A stretch of DNA of 46,519 nucleotides from Acidobacteriota bacterium. GTDB lineage: Bacteria; Acidobacteriota; Terriglobia; Bryobacterales; Bryobacteraceae. Positions 10,404 through 19,585 of the stretch are shown one piece after another (positions within the stretch are counted from its first letter, which is position 1; each line of letters starts with the position of its first letter). The position numbers and the translations under genes are program-made. The stretch spans positions 1-46,519 of the forward strand of contig JANXSF010000099.1 in NCBI GenBank assembly GCA_025352795.1, in the 5' to 3' direction. The notes beneath the pieces are model-generated. The model had not been told where the DNA came from, made no database searches, and worked only from the letters and a program-made list of their open reading frames with translations.

Positions 10404-10461
10404 GACTCCTCCAACTTTACCACATTGGATGGCCTTCTGGTCAGCCAATGTGAAGTGGAGG

Positions 10462-11670
10462 CTATTTTACGGTCGATTTCTTCGTATCGGCGTGGAACAT
10501 GCCAGGGAACAGGTTGAAATACTCGACAAACTTGCGCGATTTTACTACCTGCTGCGGGACGTTGCGTTCAAATAGGATGTTGGCCAGCTTGGTAAATTGT
10601 TTGCCCAGATCTGTAGCGGAATCGACATGTTTGCCCGATGTGAGCGCACGGCTGACCGCCTGATAATCGTTTGGCAACGAGAGTAATACGGGGATGCCCA
10701 ATAGATCTTCAATTTGCTGCGGCTCAATGGCTGCCCGTTTCTGATCCCGGTTGAGCAGGATGCGGACGCGATCACCCAGATCGATGTTCTTCAGAAAATT
10801 AAACCGTTCTCGAGCCAGGTGGAGTGAGGCGATTTCCGGAGTGCAAACCAGAAAGACATACTTTGATTCCTGCATGATTTCAATGGAGTACTTTTCCATG
10901 TTCCCGGAAAGATCCACACAAACCACTTTATAAAGGCGTCTGGCGAAATCAAGCAGATGGCGCACCTGGCTGGCTTCTACGCGATAGTGCGGGTTAAGCT
11001 TGCCGGAATGAAGCACATCCATTTGACCGATGCTAGTAACCAGTTGCGGCCACAAATTATCGTCCATCTTGAAGGAATTTTCCGCTGCGTCGGTGATGCA
11101 ATATTCGTTATCCAGCTTCAACATGAAGCGCAACATGCCGCTGTTTAGATCGAAATCAATCAGCAGCGCCCGGCTATCGGGAACCTTCGATGCAGCCACT
11201 GTGGTGTTCAGCGCGACCGTAGAAGTTCCCACACCTGGTTTGGAAGGGAGAAACGAAAACAACAGATCGGAGGAAAGACTGGGGAGCGGACGCTTTTCCA
11301 GGTTATCAGTGACTCGGCTTAGAGCTTCATGCAAATCATTGCGACGGAACGGCATGGCCACAAATTCGCGCACACCAACCCGCATCAATTCCAACAACGC
11401 CTGTGGTTCGCAGATTCGGGCAATGGCAATAATTTGCAGACCGGGAGCCGATTGCTCAATCCCTGAGATCGTTTCCATTGCTTTTTCAACGCTATCCACC
11501 CCAAGGAAAATGACTTGAGGGGCATGGGCGCGCAACGTCCGGACTAGATCGATCGCCGTCGGATACTTGTCCACCGTGCGGACAACCCCAACGTTACCGA
11601 TTTCCGCAAGCAGGTCCTGAAGTTGCTCAGATTGCTCTTGGTCCGGAGTTATGATGATGCTTCTGAGCAT
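10462..11670 (-). CDS. CpaE-like MinD/ParA-family ATPase with receiver-like N-terminus
   Basis: 402 residues; AAGGAG precedes the ATG. The N-terminal ~120 residues resemble the degenerate receiver domain of CpaE (MLRSIIITPD, PQVIFLGVD, VREFVAMPFR). The C-terminal part is a MinD-like ATPase: deviant Walker A KPGVGTST at residues 144-151, LIDFDLNSG, and VVCVDLSG. The signature lysine K144 is kept but the second lysine is replaced by Thr, as in many CpaE proteins. CpaE/TadZ localises Flp (Tad) pilus assembly at a pole. No other tad or flp gene is in the window, so it may serve a remote pilus locus or another localisation task. Upstream, 11671-11915 holds no gene. Confidence 0.85.
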   Translation of the reverse strand: MLRSIIITPDQEQSEQLQDLLAEIGNVGVVRTVDKYPTAIDLVRTLRAHAPQVIFLGVDSVEKAMETISGIEQSAPGLQIIAIARICEPQALLELMRVGVREFVAMPFRRNDLHEALSRVTDNLEKRPLPSLSSDLLFSFLPSKPGVGTSTVALNTTVAASKVPDSRALLIDFDLNSGMLRFMLKLDNEYCITDAAENSFKMDDNLWPQLVTSIGQMDVLHSGKLNPHYRVEASQVRHLLDFARRLYKVVCVDLSGNMEKYSIEIMQESKYVFLVCTPEIASLHLARERFNFLKNIDLGDRVRILLNRDQKRAAIEPQQIEDLLGIPVLLSLPNDYQAVSRALTSGKHVDSATDLGKQFTKLANILFERNVPQQVVKSRKFVEYFNLFPGMFHADTKKSTVK

Positions 11671-11915
11671 CCAATGGTCTCCTTGGCGTGCCAGCCTACC
11701 TAAATTTCGATAGGGGCACTCTTAAAGCTACTTCTGCGGCCAGTGAAGCGGCAATGGGTATAAAACCTTAGCCTACTTCCGCGAACCGCTCAATCCCACT
11801 AAGGAAAATCCATCTGCAACCCTTTGCCAGAGAGTTCGCAGATATAAGTTTATCGGCAGACCAATGGAATACTTTAACGTTCCATCACGGCTAAGGCTGA
11901 TGTAAGCTCTTCTGT

Positions 11916-12221
11916 ATGGCCCAAACGGATGACTTACTGGAAATACAATGTCCCTGCTGTGATGCAATCCTGAAAATAGACAAAACCATGGCCGTAGTAA
12001 TCAGCCACAAGCTTCCAGAAAAACCCCTGCCGATTCAAGACTTGGCTGCTGAGGTGGCTCGCATCAAGGGGGAGGGGGCACGGCTGGAACAGGCTTTTCA
12101 AAGGTCATTTGATGCCCATAAATCGCAGAGCACAGTGCTCAATAAAAAGTTCGATGAATTGTTAAAGCAGGCCAAAGAAGATCCCGACCAGGGCCCGCCA
12201 CAGCGCGATATTGACCTGTAA
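11916..12221 (+). CDS. Small CPCC-motif protein, function unknown
   Basis: 101 residues. It starts with a CPCC pair (LEIQCPCCDAILKIDK) that could be half of a zinc site, followed by a long charged, helix-forming region (DLAAEVARIKGEGARLEQAF to LLKQAKEDPDQGPP) likely to form a coiled coil. No signal peptide or membrane segment is seen, so it is probably cytoplasmic. It is followed 27 nt later by a small lipoprotein gene on the same strand. Codon use and clean boundaries support a real gene, although the ribosome site is weak. I do not recognise a named family. Confidence 0.7.
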   Translation: MAQTDDLLEIQCPCCDAILKIDKTMAVVISHKLPEKPLPIQDLAAEVARIKGEGARLEQAFQRSFDAHKSQSTVLNKKFDELLKQAKEDPDQGPPQRDIDL

Positions 12222-12248
12222 GATTTCTTAAAAAGCTACAATAAGGAA

Positions 12249-12374
12249 ATGAGCACCCGCATCGTTTCCTTTTTGCTTGCCGTCGCTGCTTCTGTTTTTC
12301 TAAGCATGGCTGGCTGCGCAAGCGAAAAGCATGTGGTGAATACCCCCATTCCACCCGCACCGCAACGAAACTAG
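12249..12374 (+). CDS. Small lipoprotein, 41 residues
   Basis: ATG 12249 lies behind AAGGAA. The peptide is a complete lipoprotein signal: MSTRIVSFLLAVAAS, then a lipobox ending M-A-G-C at about residue 23, then a short proline-rich mature part ending PPAPQRN. The mature lipoprotein would have only about 19 residues. It is a separate small gene just downstream of the CPCC protein. Its function is unknown; it may be a short envelope anchor or stress lipopeptide. Confidence 0.65.
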   Translation: MSTRIVSFLLAVAASVFLSMAGCASEKHVVNTPIPPAPQRN

Positions 12375-12494
12375 TTGACTCCGATGGACGCCAATAACAA
12401 CAAATGTAGTCCCGAGAGCCCGATGTTTGGAATGTGGGGCAGGCATTCAGACTGCCGGTTTTCTACATGTAACTAGACTTACCACACGAATCTG

Positions 12495-13208
12495 TTAAAT
12501 TATCTTGGCAAATGGGTTGAAGTTGGTGTCGTTGTCAAACGGATCCACCTCTTCAGCTTTCTTCAGCCCATTCACGACCGCATATGTAAGTGGCGTGGCA
12601 AGAATCTCATAAGCGACCTTAATGACATATCCATCTATCATCAAATGCAGCAGCGTGCTCGTATCGGTGCTGCCTCCAAAGGCGATGGAGATCACCAGCA
12701 CCGTGTCTACTGCCTGCCCCACTGCCGTCGACGCAATGAAGCGCATCCATAGATGCTTGCCATTGGTCAGCAACTTCACCTTGGCCATGGTGAATGAATT
12801 GGCAAATTCCCCCACCCAATAAGCCACCAGACTGGCTACTGCCAAGCGCGGCAAAAATCCCAGGATGCCGAAAATCTTGGCAAAACACTCCTGGTCGTTC
12901 CATCCAGGGGCTGGCGGCAATGCCACGATGACCGCGCCCAGCGTTACCAGAAGACCTTGTGCCATGAATCCTGTCCAAATGGCGCGACGGGAACCTGCAT
13001 AGCCGTAGACTTCCGTAAATACATCACCGAATATATAGGTTAGTGGGAAAAGTAGCTGGGCACCACTGAACACGAAGGGTCCGATTTTCGTAAGTTTTGG
13101 GGCAACTAAATTAGAAATCAGCAATGCCACCACAAAACAGTTGACCAGGAAATCGTAATAACGGTATTGGGGAAAGTAGGAGGCGTTTTTAGTAGTAGCC
13201 ATAGACAT
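12495..13208 (-). CDS. YhhQ-family queuosine precursor (preQ0) transporter
   Basis: 237 residues from ATG 13208 (a second in-frame ATG is at 13202). The frame stays open further upstream, but that part has no family similarity and runs into the divergent gene at 13238. Features of the VUT/YhhQ family are PQYRYYDFLVNCFVVALLISN, VFSGAQLLFPLTYIFGDVFTEVYGY, and a late GQAVDTVLVISIAF helix. Six to seven membrane segments are apparent. The family imports 7-cyano-7-deazaguanine for queuosine in tRNA. The divergent gene starts 30 nt away, so the promoters overlap. Confidence 0.9.
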   Translation of the reverse strand: MSMATTKNASYFPQYRYYDFLVNCFVVALLISNLVAPKLTKIGPFVFSGAQLLFPLTYIFGDVFTEVYGYAGSRRAIWTGFMAQGLLVTLGAVIVALPPAPGWNDQECFAKIFGILGFLPRLAVASLVAYWVGEFANSFTMAKVKLLTNGKHLWMRFIASTAVGQAVDTVLVISIAFGGSTDTSTLLHLMIDGYVIKVAYEILATPLTYAVVNGLKKAEEVDPFDNDTNFNPFAKII

Positions 13209-13237
13209 GTAGTACTGACTACTATAATTGATGACAA

Positions 13238-14473
13238 GTGACTGAAGCAGACGAACTTTCTTTTCACAGTTGGAAAGCGCCGGGATACGATCTGGAGATT
13301 CGTGCCGTGGAAGCGGTGTTGCGACAAATTCGCGACTTCGCCATTGACGGCCATCTCCGGTTAGCTCGCGGTGGAATTGAAGTGGGCGGCGTGTTGTTTG
13401 GTTCCCGACAAGGGTCGGCCATCCACGTCGACGCTTGGCGTCCGATTGCCTGCGAGCATGCCAGTGGACCTTCATTTCAACTTTCTCCAAAGGATGAGGC
13501 TGGATTTACTACCCTCCTTGAAGATGCTAAGACCGATCCCGAGTTGCAGCAGTTTCAGCCCGTAGGTTGGTTCATTTCCCATACTCGGTCAGGAATTGAA
13601 ATTCGCGATGACGAGTCTGCACTTTGGGAAAAGTATTTCCCCGAAAGCTGGCAAATTTGTCTGGTGGTGAAGCCTTCCCGATTTCAGCCTGTGGAAGCTG
13701 GCTATTTCTTCCGCGATGGGTCAAATCCCATTCGCCGCAATGCCAGTTTCCTGCAATTCAATCTCCCCACCACGCTCGAAAAAAGACCGAAGCGGGAGCG
13801 GCGGGAACTGATGCCGCAGCCTACCATCATGCCCGATTCAGATCGGGCAGAAACCACGGTTTTACCCCGACCCGCAGCGCATTTATCCGCACCGAGATCA
13901 AATGCAGATGACCAGAAGCAGGCGATGGATCGTCATCGTGAAATTCCGCTGATGGCTCGGGAGCAGTTGCGTCCACAGCGAACAGGCAGGCTGGTCTGGG
14001 GTTCGCTGCTTTTTATTGTTGCGGGCACATTGTTGGTACTCGTTGGTCGTCTGGGCTTGCTCTACTATCAAGATACTCACAAGCCGACGTTGGGGTTGCG
14101 AGTGATGGAAGAGAATCAGGAATTACGCATCCGCTGGGATAAGGATCAAGTTCGTTTATGGGAAGCAAAGTCAGGAGAAATCAGTTTTAAAGATGGGGCC
14201 AGTGAAACGCTTCAGGTGTTGGATGCCGATGCTTTGAAGCTTGGTGCTTACGCCTTCGTCCGCCAGTCTGGGGAAGTGCAAGTGCAGGTGAAGGTATTTC
14301 GCATGGGAAAGTCCACTGTAATTGAACGGGCCCGGTTCATTGGTCCGGTTCCAAATAACTCGCAATTCAAAGCCAAGCCGCAGGAAGTGAAACAAGCAAG
14401 ACCGATTCGCCGCCGCCGCCGCAATGCCGATGCCCCAGAACTGGATGTGCCTGCTCCGCCGCCCACCAATTAG
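13238..14473 (+). CDS. JAB/MPN-like domain protein with one membrane anchor
   Basis: 411 residues from GTG 13238. The N-terminal ~165 residues look like a JAB/MPN fold: GGIEVGGVLFGS matches the conserved Glu-containing first strand and PVGWFISHTRSG matches the usual HxH strand. The first His of the HxH pair is Ile here, so zinc binding may be lost and isopeptidase activity is doubtful. A charged, proline-rich linker (about 180-245) leads to one membrane helix (LVWGSLLFIVAGTLLVLVG, about 250-270). An all-beta extracytoplasmic region follows, then a basic RRRRR tail ending in PAPPPTN. The cytoplasmic domain appears to be N-terminal. No function can be assigned. A strong terminator follows immediately. 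Confidence 0.65.
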   Translation: MTEADELSFHSWKAPGYDLEIRAVEAVLRQIRDFAIDGHLRLARGGIEVGGVLFGSRQGSAIHVDAWRPIACEHASGPSFQLSPKDEAGFTTLLEDAKTDPELQQFQPVGWFISHTRSGIEIRDDESALWEKYFPESWQICLVVKPSRFQPVEAGYFFRDGSNPIRRNASFLQFNLPTTLEKRPKRERRELMPQPTIMPDSDRAETTVLPRPAAHLSAPRSNADDQKQAMDRHREIPLMAREQLRPQRTGRLVWGSLLFIVAGTLLVLVGRLGLLYYQDTHKPTLGLRVMEENQELRIRWDKDQVRLWEAKSGEISFKDGASETLQVLDADALKLGAYAFVRQSGEVQVQVKVFRMGKSTVIERARFIGPVPNNSQFKAKPQEVKQARPIRRRRRNADAPELDVPAPPPTN

Positions 14474-14475
14474 TG

Positions 14476-14503
14476 GGACCGGCATCCCTGCCGGTCCTCT
14501 TTT
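14476..14503 (+). terminator. Rho-independent terminator between convergent genes
   Basis: A 9-bp perfect stem (GGACCGGCA at 14476-14484, TGCCGGTCC at 14489-14497) with a TCCC loop is followed by TCTTTT. It begins two bases after the JAB-like gene's stop and lies between that gene and the convergent cheA-like gene, so it may act in both directions. Confidence 0.85.
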
Positions 14504-14515
14504 AGCATTACTTAA

Positions 14516-17245
14516 TTAAGCGACTTTCCCTGTCAACTGCGCCGCTTCAATGCTGCGTTTAATCGTACCCAGCAGCACTTCATCCAGATAAGGCTTCACC
14601 AGATAATCGGTGACCCCCACAGACGCTGCTTTGTTGCGATGTTTATCACCGGAACGGGACGTCAACATAATAATCGGAATATGCGCATACTGTTCGCGAC
14701 CGCGCAACGTTGCAGCCAATTCAAAGCCATCCATCCGCGGCATTTCCACATCGGTCAACACCACATCGGGCAAGCGCTGCATTTTGCTGAGGATTTCTAA
14801 AGCATCCACGCCGTCTTTTGCTTGCGTCGCATTCCAACCGGTGTTCTTCATCAGGTTGGCAATCACTCTGCGCACGCTTAAGGAATCATCCACAATCAGG
14901 ACTTCCAGAGCCTTGCGGGCATTCACCGGGGCAATCATCTTGCGCAGGGAATTGCTGATCCGCCCTTCCTGTCTAGTGGCCACCACATCGGCCGGATTGA
15001 GAATTAAAACAATACCGCCATCGCCCAGAATGGTGGCACCGGCCACACCGTGAACTCGCTTCAGCAGTTCGCCCAGTGGCTTCACCATCACTTCTCGCGA
15101 ATCCAGGATTTTGTCCACCAAAAGGGCATATTCCTGATCACCCAACTTCAACACAACCACCGATTGACGAGCTTCCGATGCCCCTGATGGCATCTCCTTC
15201 AGCCCCAGACTTTCGCTTAAATACCAGGCCGGTAGAACTCCCCGGTCCAGTCTTGCCACGGTGCGGTAATCCACCACTTCGATTTGATTTCGATTGATGC
15301 GTGCCGTCTGCGCCACTGCTGAAATGGGAATGGCGAACTGCTGCTGATGCGATTCCACAAAGAGCACTTTTGTGATTGCCAACGTCAAGGGCACGCGCAG
15401 TGTGAAGGTGGTTCCATTGCCCGATTGCGAATCAGCGAATACGGTTCCCTTCAACCCTTCTACGCTGGACCGGACAATGTCCAGGCCCACTCCGCGTCCG
15501 GAAATTTCGGTGACTTCTTCCGCCGTGGTGAATCCTTGCACAAACAGCAGTTCATGCAATTGACTGGGCGAAAGCAGACTGGCTTCTTTTTCCCCAGCTA
15601 AATCCAGCCGCACGGCCGCTTTTTTAATCTTGTCCAGATCAAAGCCGCGCCCATCGTCCACCAGCCGCAATACTACTTGGGTACCTTCGTAAGTGGCTCG
15701 CAGACGGATGCGCCCACAAGCTGGCTTACCCTTTTCCAGACGATCTTCAACGGACTCAATGCCATGGTCCACCGCATTGCGCAACAGATGTTCCAACGGC
15801 CCGGTCAACTGCTCCAGCGCTGTCTTGTCCAGTTCGGTGGAAGCACCTTCAATAATCAGTTCCACATCTTTGTCGCGCTTTTGAGCGGTGACGCGCACTG
15901 TACGATGCAGCCGGTTGGCCACCGACGATAGCGGCACCATGCGCAGGCGCATCAGCTTATCCTGCACTTCAGAAGTGAGCCGACCCTGTTTGCCCAGGTA
16001 GCCGTCAAATCCATTCATTAACCCACGCAACTGCCCGCCGACAGAGGAAACGTCGTTAGCCGTTTCTCCCAAATCGCGCGACAGCAGATGTAATTGCGTG
16101 TAACGGTCGAACTCCAGCGCGTCGAATTCCGATTTGTCGCTGGAATAATTCATCCCTACGACAGCACCTGGTGAGTAAGTGGCGTGATCGTTTTCCAGTT
16201 GCGTAGTCAACCGCTTCAAGCGTTCCAGACTGAGCCCCAGTTCATCTACTTCTTTGGTGTAGTTGACCAGGTGTCGTTCAAAAATGGACCGGCTGACGAA
16301 TAGTTCTCCTACCAGGCGAACCAGGGAATCCAGCCGTTCAATGGGCACCCGGACATAGTTCGGTGCATCGGCTGCTTCGGCCGCCTGCGGTGCTTCTACT
16401 TCGTTGAGTGACTCACTACGCACAGTCACTACCGGTAGGGGCGCTTCGTCCAACGGCATTCCCCGCAGGGCTGCTCCAAATTGATGGAAAAGGTGTTCAA
16501 AAATTGCCCGTCGATTTCCGATTTGGCCGCGTGCCGCAACCAGATCAATCAGCAAATCATGCGTGCCTAGTAACAGTTTTCGGATGCTGGAATTGAAGGC
16601 AATGGAACCTTCATACAAATGATCCAGCAAATCCTCCATGCGGTGGCCCAGCTTGTTGATGGCCATAAAGCCAACCATACCGGCTGCACCTTTGATTGTG
16701 TGCACTCCACGACGGATTTCAAGCAAGGCAGGCTTCACATCGCCGTCGGAATCCAACTCGCGCATACGCAACCCAATGGAATCCAATAAACCCTCGGCTT
16801 CTTCAATAAAGCCGTTGATCAATTCCGGCGGTAAATCGCCGTTGTCATCTTCGTCAAAATTGATCTGGTCGCTTTCTGGCTGGGGTTTCTGTTGTCCTAC
16901 AGAAGAAGGAAGCTCGGCGAATGCGGTTTGTATCTGTCCCACGCATTCCAGGATCAGCAGACGGCTGTCTTCATCCCAGGGCGATTCCCCCGCCAGCACC
17001 ATGTCCAGAAATTCCTCGGCACTCTGCGCCATGGTTCCCACCTGGGACATGCCAACCATGTTGCTTGCGCCGCGCAGGCTATGCGCCAGACGATGGAGTT
17101 CGTTCAAACATTCCGAGGGGTCTTCAATACCTTCCATTTGTTGAAGCAACTGCTCCATGGCGGGCAAGTATCCCTTAGCTTCCTCGAAAAATCCTTCCAA
17201 TATTTCTTGGTCCAAAACTTGGCCTCGCTTCCATTTATCGAACAC
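14516..17245 (-). CDS. CheA-type hybrid kinase with two HPt domains and receiver (PilL/ChpA-like)
   Basis: 909 residues. Domain order: HPt1 (H55 in LAHSLRGAS), HPt2 (H182 in VHTIKGAAG), a P3 dimerisation region (YVRVPIERLDSLVRLVGEL, LRMVPLSSVANRL), HATPase_c (N box LEHLLRNAVDHGIE, G1 DDGRGFD, GRGVGLDIV), a CheW-like domain, and a C-terminal receiver (VLIVDDSLSVRRVI; phospho-acceptor D at about 832 in LTDVEMPRMDG; K in LVKPY). It autophosphorylates the HPt histidines in response to the MCP and passes phosphate to receivers. Two HPt domains plus a fused receiver are typical of pilus-motility (Pil-Chp/cyanobacterial Tax) kinases rather than flagellar CheA. It is the last gene of a five-gene minus-strand operon, with a 78-nt gap after the MCP gene. 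Confidence 0.93.
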   Translation of the reverse strand: MFDKWKRGQVLDQEILEGFFEEAKGYLPAMEQLLQQMEGIEDPSECLNELHRLAHSLRGASNMVGMSQVGTMAQSAEEFLDMVLAGESPWDEDSRLLILECVGQIQTAFAELPSSVGQQKPQPESDQINFDEDDNGDLPPELINGFIEEAEGLLDSIGLRMRELDSDGDVKPALLEIRRGVHTIKGAAGMVGFMAINKLGHRMEDLLDHLYEGSIAFNSSIRKLLLGTHDLLIDLVAARGQIGNRRAIFEHLFHQFGAALRGMPLDEAPLPVVTVRSESLNEVEAPQAAEAADAPNYVRVPIERLDSLVRLVGELFVSRSIFERHLVNYTKEVDELGLSLERLKRLTTQLENDHATYSPGAVVGMNYSSDKSEFDALEFDRYTQLHLLSRDLGETANDVSSVGGQLRGLMNGFDGYLGKQGRLTSEVQDKLMRLRMVPLSSVANRLHRTVRVTAQKRDKDVELIIEGASTELDKTALEQLTGPLEHLLRNAVDHGIESVEDRLEKGKPACGRIRLRATYEGTQVVLRLVDDGRGFDLDKIKKAAVRLDLAGEKEASLLSPSQLHELLFVQGFTTAEEVTEISGRGVGLDIVRSSVEGLKGTVFADSQSGNGTTFTLRVPLTLAITKVLFVESHQQQFAIPISAVAQTARINRNQIEVVDYRTVARLDRGVLPAWYLSESLGLKEMPSGASEARQSVVVLKLGDQEYALLVDKILDSREVMVKPLGELLKRVHGVAGATILGDGGIVLILNPADVVATRQEGRISNSLRKMIAPVNARKALEVLIVDDSLSVRRVIANLMKNTGWNATQAKDGVDALEILSKMQRLPDVVLTDVEMPRMDGFELAATLRGREQYAHIPIIMLTSRSGDKHRNKAASVGVTDYLVKPYLDEVLLGTIKRSIEAAQLTGKVA

Positions 17246-17293
17246 TCGTCACATTCATTCAAGCCGTACTAAAGCCGCAGTCACTATGAAGTA

Positions 17294-17313
17294 GCGGGCA
17301 CCGGAGCGCCCGC
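17294..17313. repeat. GC-rich inverted repeat between MCP and cheA genes
   Basis: GCGGGC (17294-17299) and GCCCGC (17308-17313) can pair across an 8-nt loop in the gap between the two operon genes. No T-run follows on either strand, so it is more likely an mRNA-stabilising or attenuating hairpin than a full terminator. Confidence 0.5.
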
Positions 17314-17323
17314 CAGGGATAGA

Positions 17324-19516
17324 CTAATTTCCCACCGGTTGTTCTGCACCTTCCGGCAAACGGAACCGGCTTACAGAATGATTCAGCTCCGATGCCAGTG
17401 CCGCCAAACGTCGGATGGAACCCGCCGAATCACGCACCCCCCGTGCTGTTTCCAAAGTGACTTGAGAAATATTGGTCACATTGCGCGAAACATTTTCCGA
17501 ACCCGATGCCTGTTGTTGCGCCGCTCGCGAAATGGATTGCACCAGGTCAGCAATTTTCTGAGAAACTCGTTCCAGCTCCATCAGTTTCTGCCCAGCTTCA
17601 TTGGCCAGTTGCGATCCGCCCACTACTTCTCGCGTGGTCTCTTCCATTGCGCTGATCGCCTCGTTGGTGTCGCTTTGTACTGATTTGATCAACGTGGTAA
17701 TGCGTTTGGTCGATTCGGCAGCCCGTTCAGCCAATCCTTCCACTTCCTCAGCAACCACCGCAAAGCCCTTACCCGCTTCGCCAGCCATTGCTGCTTGAAT
17801 CGATGCGTTCAACGCCAATATAGAGGTCCGATCAGCAATGTCGCCAATCAACTGCACAATTTCGCCGATCTCCTGGGACGATTCGCCCAGCCGCTTAATC
17901 CGCTTGGCTGTTTCCTGCACTTGGCCACGAATCTGGTTCATCCCTTCTATGGTTTTGTTCACCGAATTGGCACCCAACCGAGCGCTGGTCAACGCCTGTT
18001 CGGCTACTCCCGCTGCCGTAGTGGCTGTTTCCGACACCTGTTGAATGGACTGCGTCATATCCTGAATGGCCGCTGAAGCCTGTAGGATCTGCGTCGATTG
18101 TGATTCTGATCCTCTGGCTAATTCTTCCGTCGTTGCCTGCACCCGTTGGGCAGACTGGGTAACGTCAGCCGTAGTCTTTTGTACCGAAGAAATCAATTGG
18201 CGTAATTCGGCAATCATGTAGTTGAAGGAATCGGCAATGGCCCCGGTGACGTCGGCAGTAACTTCGGCTTCCTTGGTCAAATCGCCACTGGCCACCCCGG
18301 CCACTTCTTCCAGCAGCTTCATAATACTTTGCTGAATATTGTCCCGTTCATCGCGACTTTGAATCAGTGCCAGCGTATTATCCAGCATCGAATTCAAAGA
18401 GCGGGCCATGCCACCCAGTTCATCGGAAGACTTCACCTCAACGCGAGCCTGATAGTTGCCGATACCGATTTGATGGAACAGTTTGCCAATGGCATCCACC
18501 TGCACCGTAATGCCGCGGCTGATAATGTAAACCGCCGTTGCCGCCAGCAACAGCACGATCATGGCGAAAGACAACTGAGTCGTTTTATCGCTGTTCAGCC
18601 GGTCCACTCGGGCGGCCAGCATTTCGCCTTCCACCTTGGCTGCAGCTTCATACAAGCGGAACAGTGAGTCAATGGTATTGGTGCCCGCCGAATAGAATTT
18701 GGGAGCGTCAATGTTCACTCCGGAACGGATCAATTCGCTATTGGCCAGCGTCAGATAATTATCAGACGCGGTCACCGCATTGGCCGACAACGCACCTAGC
18801 TTTGCTTCGAGGCCAGGGTTATAGCGCACCGCCGATTTCACACTGCGATCCAGAGATTGCACCGAACCTTGAATCTGGGTGACCAGAAACATCAGCCGGG
18901 CATGGTCTTCTTGCGTCAACTTTCCCTTGGCTGCGATGCCCGTTCCCAGGCCGCGCAGTTGGCCGACGTAGGCCGACGCCCAGGGCAATCTTGAAAGCAG
19001 CGTATCGGCCAGATAGAAGGTATCCAGTTCGGCATCCAGCACCAGGTCGGACTTATCGCCCGCCATCTGCACCAGCCCGATCACTTCGGTCATCAGCCGG
19101 TCATGGGTGTCAAAAGATTCCTTAGACGTCATTTGGGTGGACTTTTGTTGCAAGTCGCGCCATTGGCCCTTCCAGCGGGTCCAGACGTCATTAGTTCCAA
19201 AGCGGTCGCCATACTTGCTGTTCACTGCATCTACGGAAGCAATGGAGGCGTCAATGCGGCTTTCAATGGCTGGCAACTGGGCCCGCAGGCTTGTGTCGCC
19301 ATTCAAAATGCCGTTAACCACACCGCTATGCTGCGGTACTTGCTCCAGCAGGGAACGCACGGCGGTTACATATTCCAAGCCGTCCCGTTCATTCGTGGTT
19401 GTCGCAATCTGCTTGTTCTGCGACTGAATGAATAAGTAAACCAGCGTAATGATCGGCACGCTCAACAGCGCGCCCACCAAGCTCAGCTTTTGCCACACTT
19501 TCAAATTACTAAACAT
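17324..19516 (-). CDS. Methyl-accepting chemotaxis protein (PilJ-like)
   Basis: 730 residues, with a GGATGGAG ribosome site. Layout: first membrane segment about 12-32, a periplasmic helical sensor of about 275 residues, a second membrane segment (LSFAMIVLLLAATAVYIISRG, about 315-335), HAMP, then a long coiled-coil signalling domain. The hairpin tip is DRTSILALNASIQAAMAGEAGKGFAVVAEEV written here in two known blocks, ILALNASIQAAMAGEAG and KGFAVVAEEVEGLAERAAES. It senses a periplasmic or membrane signal and controls the adjacent CheA. No C-terminal CheR-binding pentapeptide is present, and no CheR or CheB gene lies in the cluster, so adaptation must occur elsewhere or not at all. Confidence 0.95.
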   Translation of the reverse strand: MFSNLKVWQKLSLVGALLSVPIITLVYLFIQSQNKQIATTTNERDGLEYVTAVRSLLEQVPQHSGVVNGILNGDTSLRAQLPAIESRIDASIASVDAVNSKYGDRFGTNDVWTRWKGQWRDLQQKSTQMTSKESFDTHDRLMTEVIGLVQMAGDKSDLVLDAELDTFYLADTLLSRLPWASAYVGQLRGLGTGIAAKGKLTQEDHARLMFLVTQIQGSVQSLDRSVKSAVRYNPGLEAKLGALSANAVTASDNYLTLANSELIRSGVNIDAPKFYSAGTNTIDSLFRLYEAAAKVEGEMLAARVDRLNSDKTTQLSFAMIVLLLAATAVYIISRGITVQVDAIGKLFHQIGIGNYQARVEVKSSDELGGMARSLNSMLDNTLALIQSRDERDNIQQSIMKLLEEVAGVASGDLTKEAEVTADVTGAIADSFNYMIAELRQLISSVQKTTADVTQSAQRVQATTEELARGSESQSTQILQASAAIQDMTQSIQQVSETATTAAGVAEQALTSARLGANSVNKTIEGMNQIRGQVQETAKRIKRLGESSQEIGEIVQLIGDIADRTSILALNASIQAAMAGEAGKGFAVVAEEVEGLAERAAESTKRITTLIKSVQSDTNEAISAMEETTREVVGGSQLANEAGQKLMELERVSQKIADLVQSISRAAQQQASGSENVSRNVTNISQVTLETARGVRDSAGSIRRLAALASELNHSVSRFRLPEGAEQPVGN

Positions 19517-19585
19517 CTGTGCTCCATCCTTTTTTACCTAAACCTGTTTGCTCCCGTCACTTGTCCGGTGTATCCCTTCAAACGG

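Noticed and set aside
12430-12475. Possible terminator GGCAG...CTGCC followed by GGTTTT
   Set aside because: Only a five-pair stem with a nine-base loop and no clean T-run; too weak to list as a feature.
13209-13490. N-terminal extension of the YhhQ transporter frame
   Set aside because: It is antisense to the JAB-like gene and basic and irregular; family proteins start at the MSMATTKN position.
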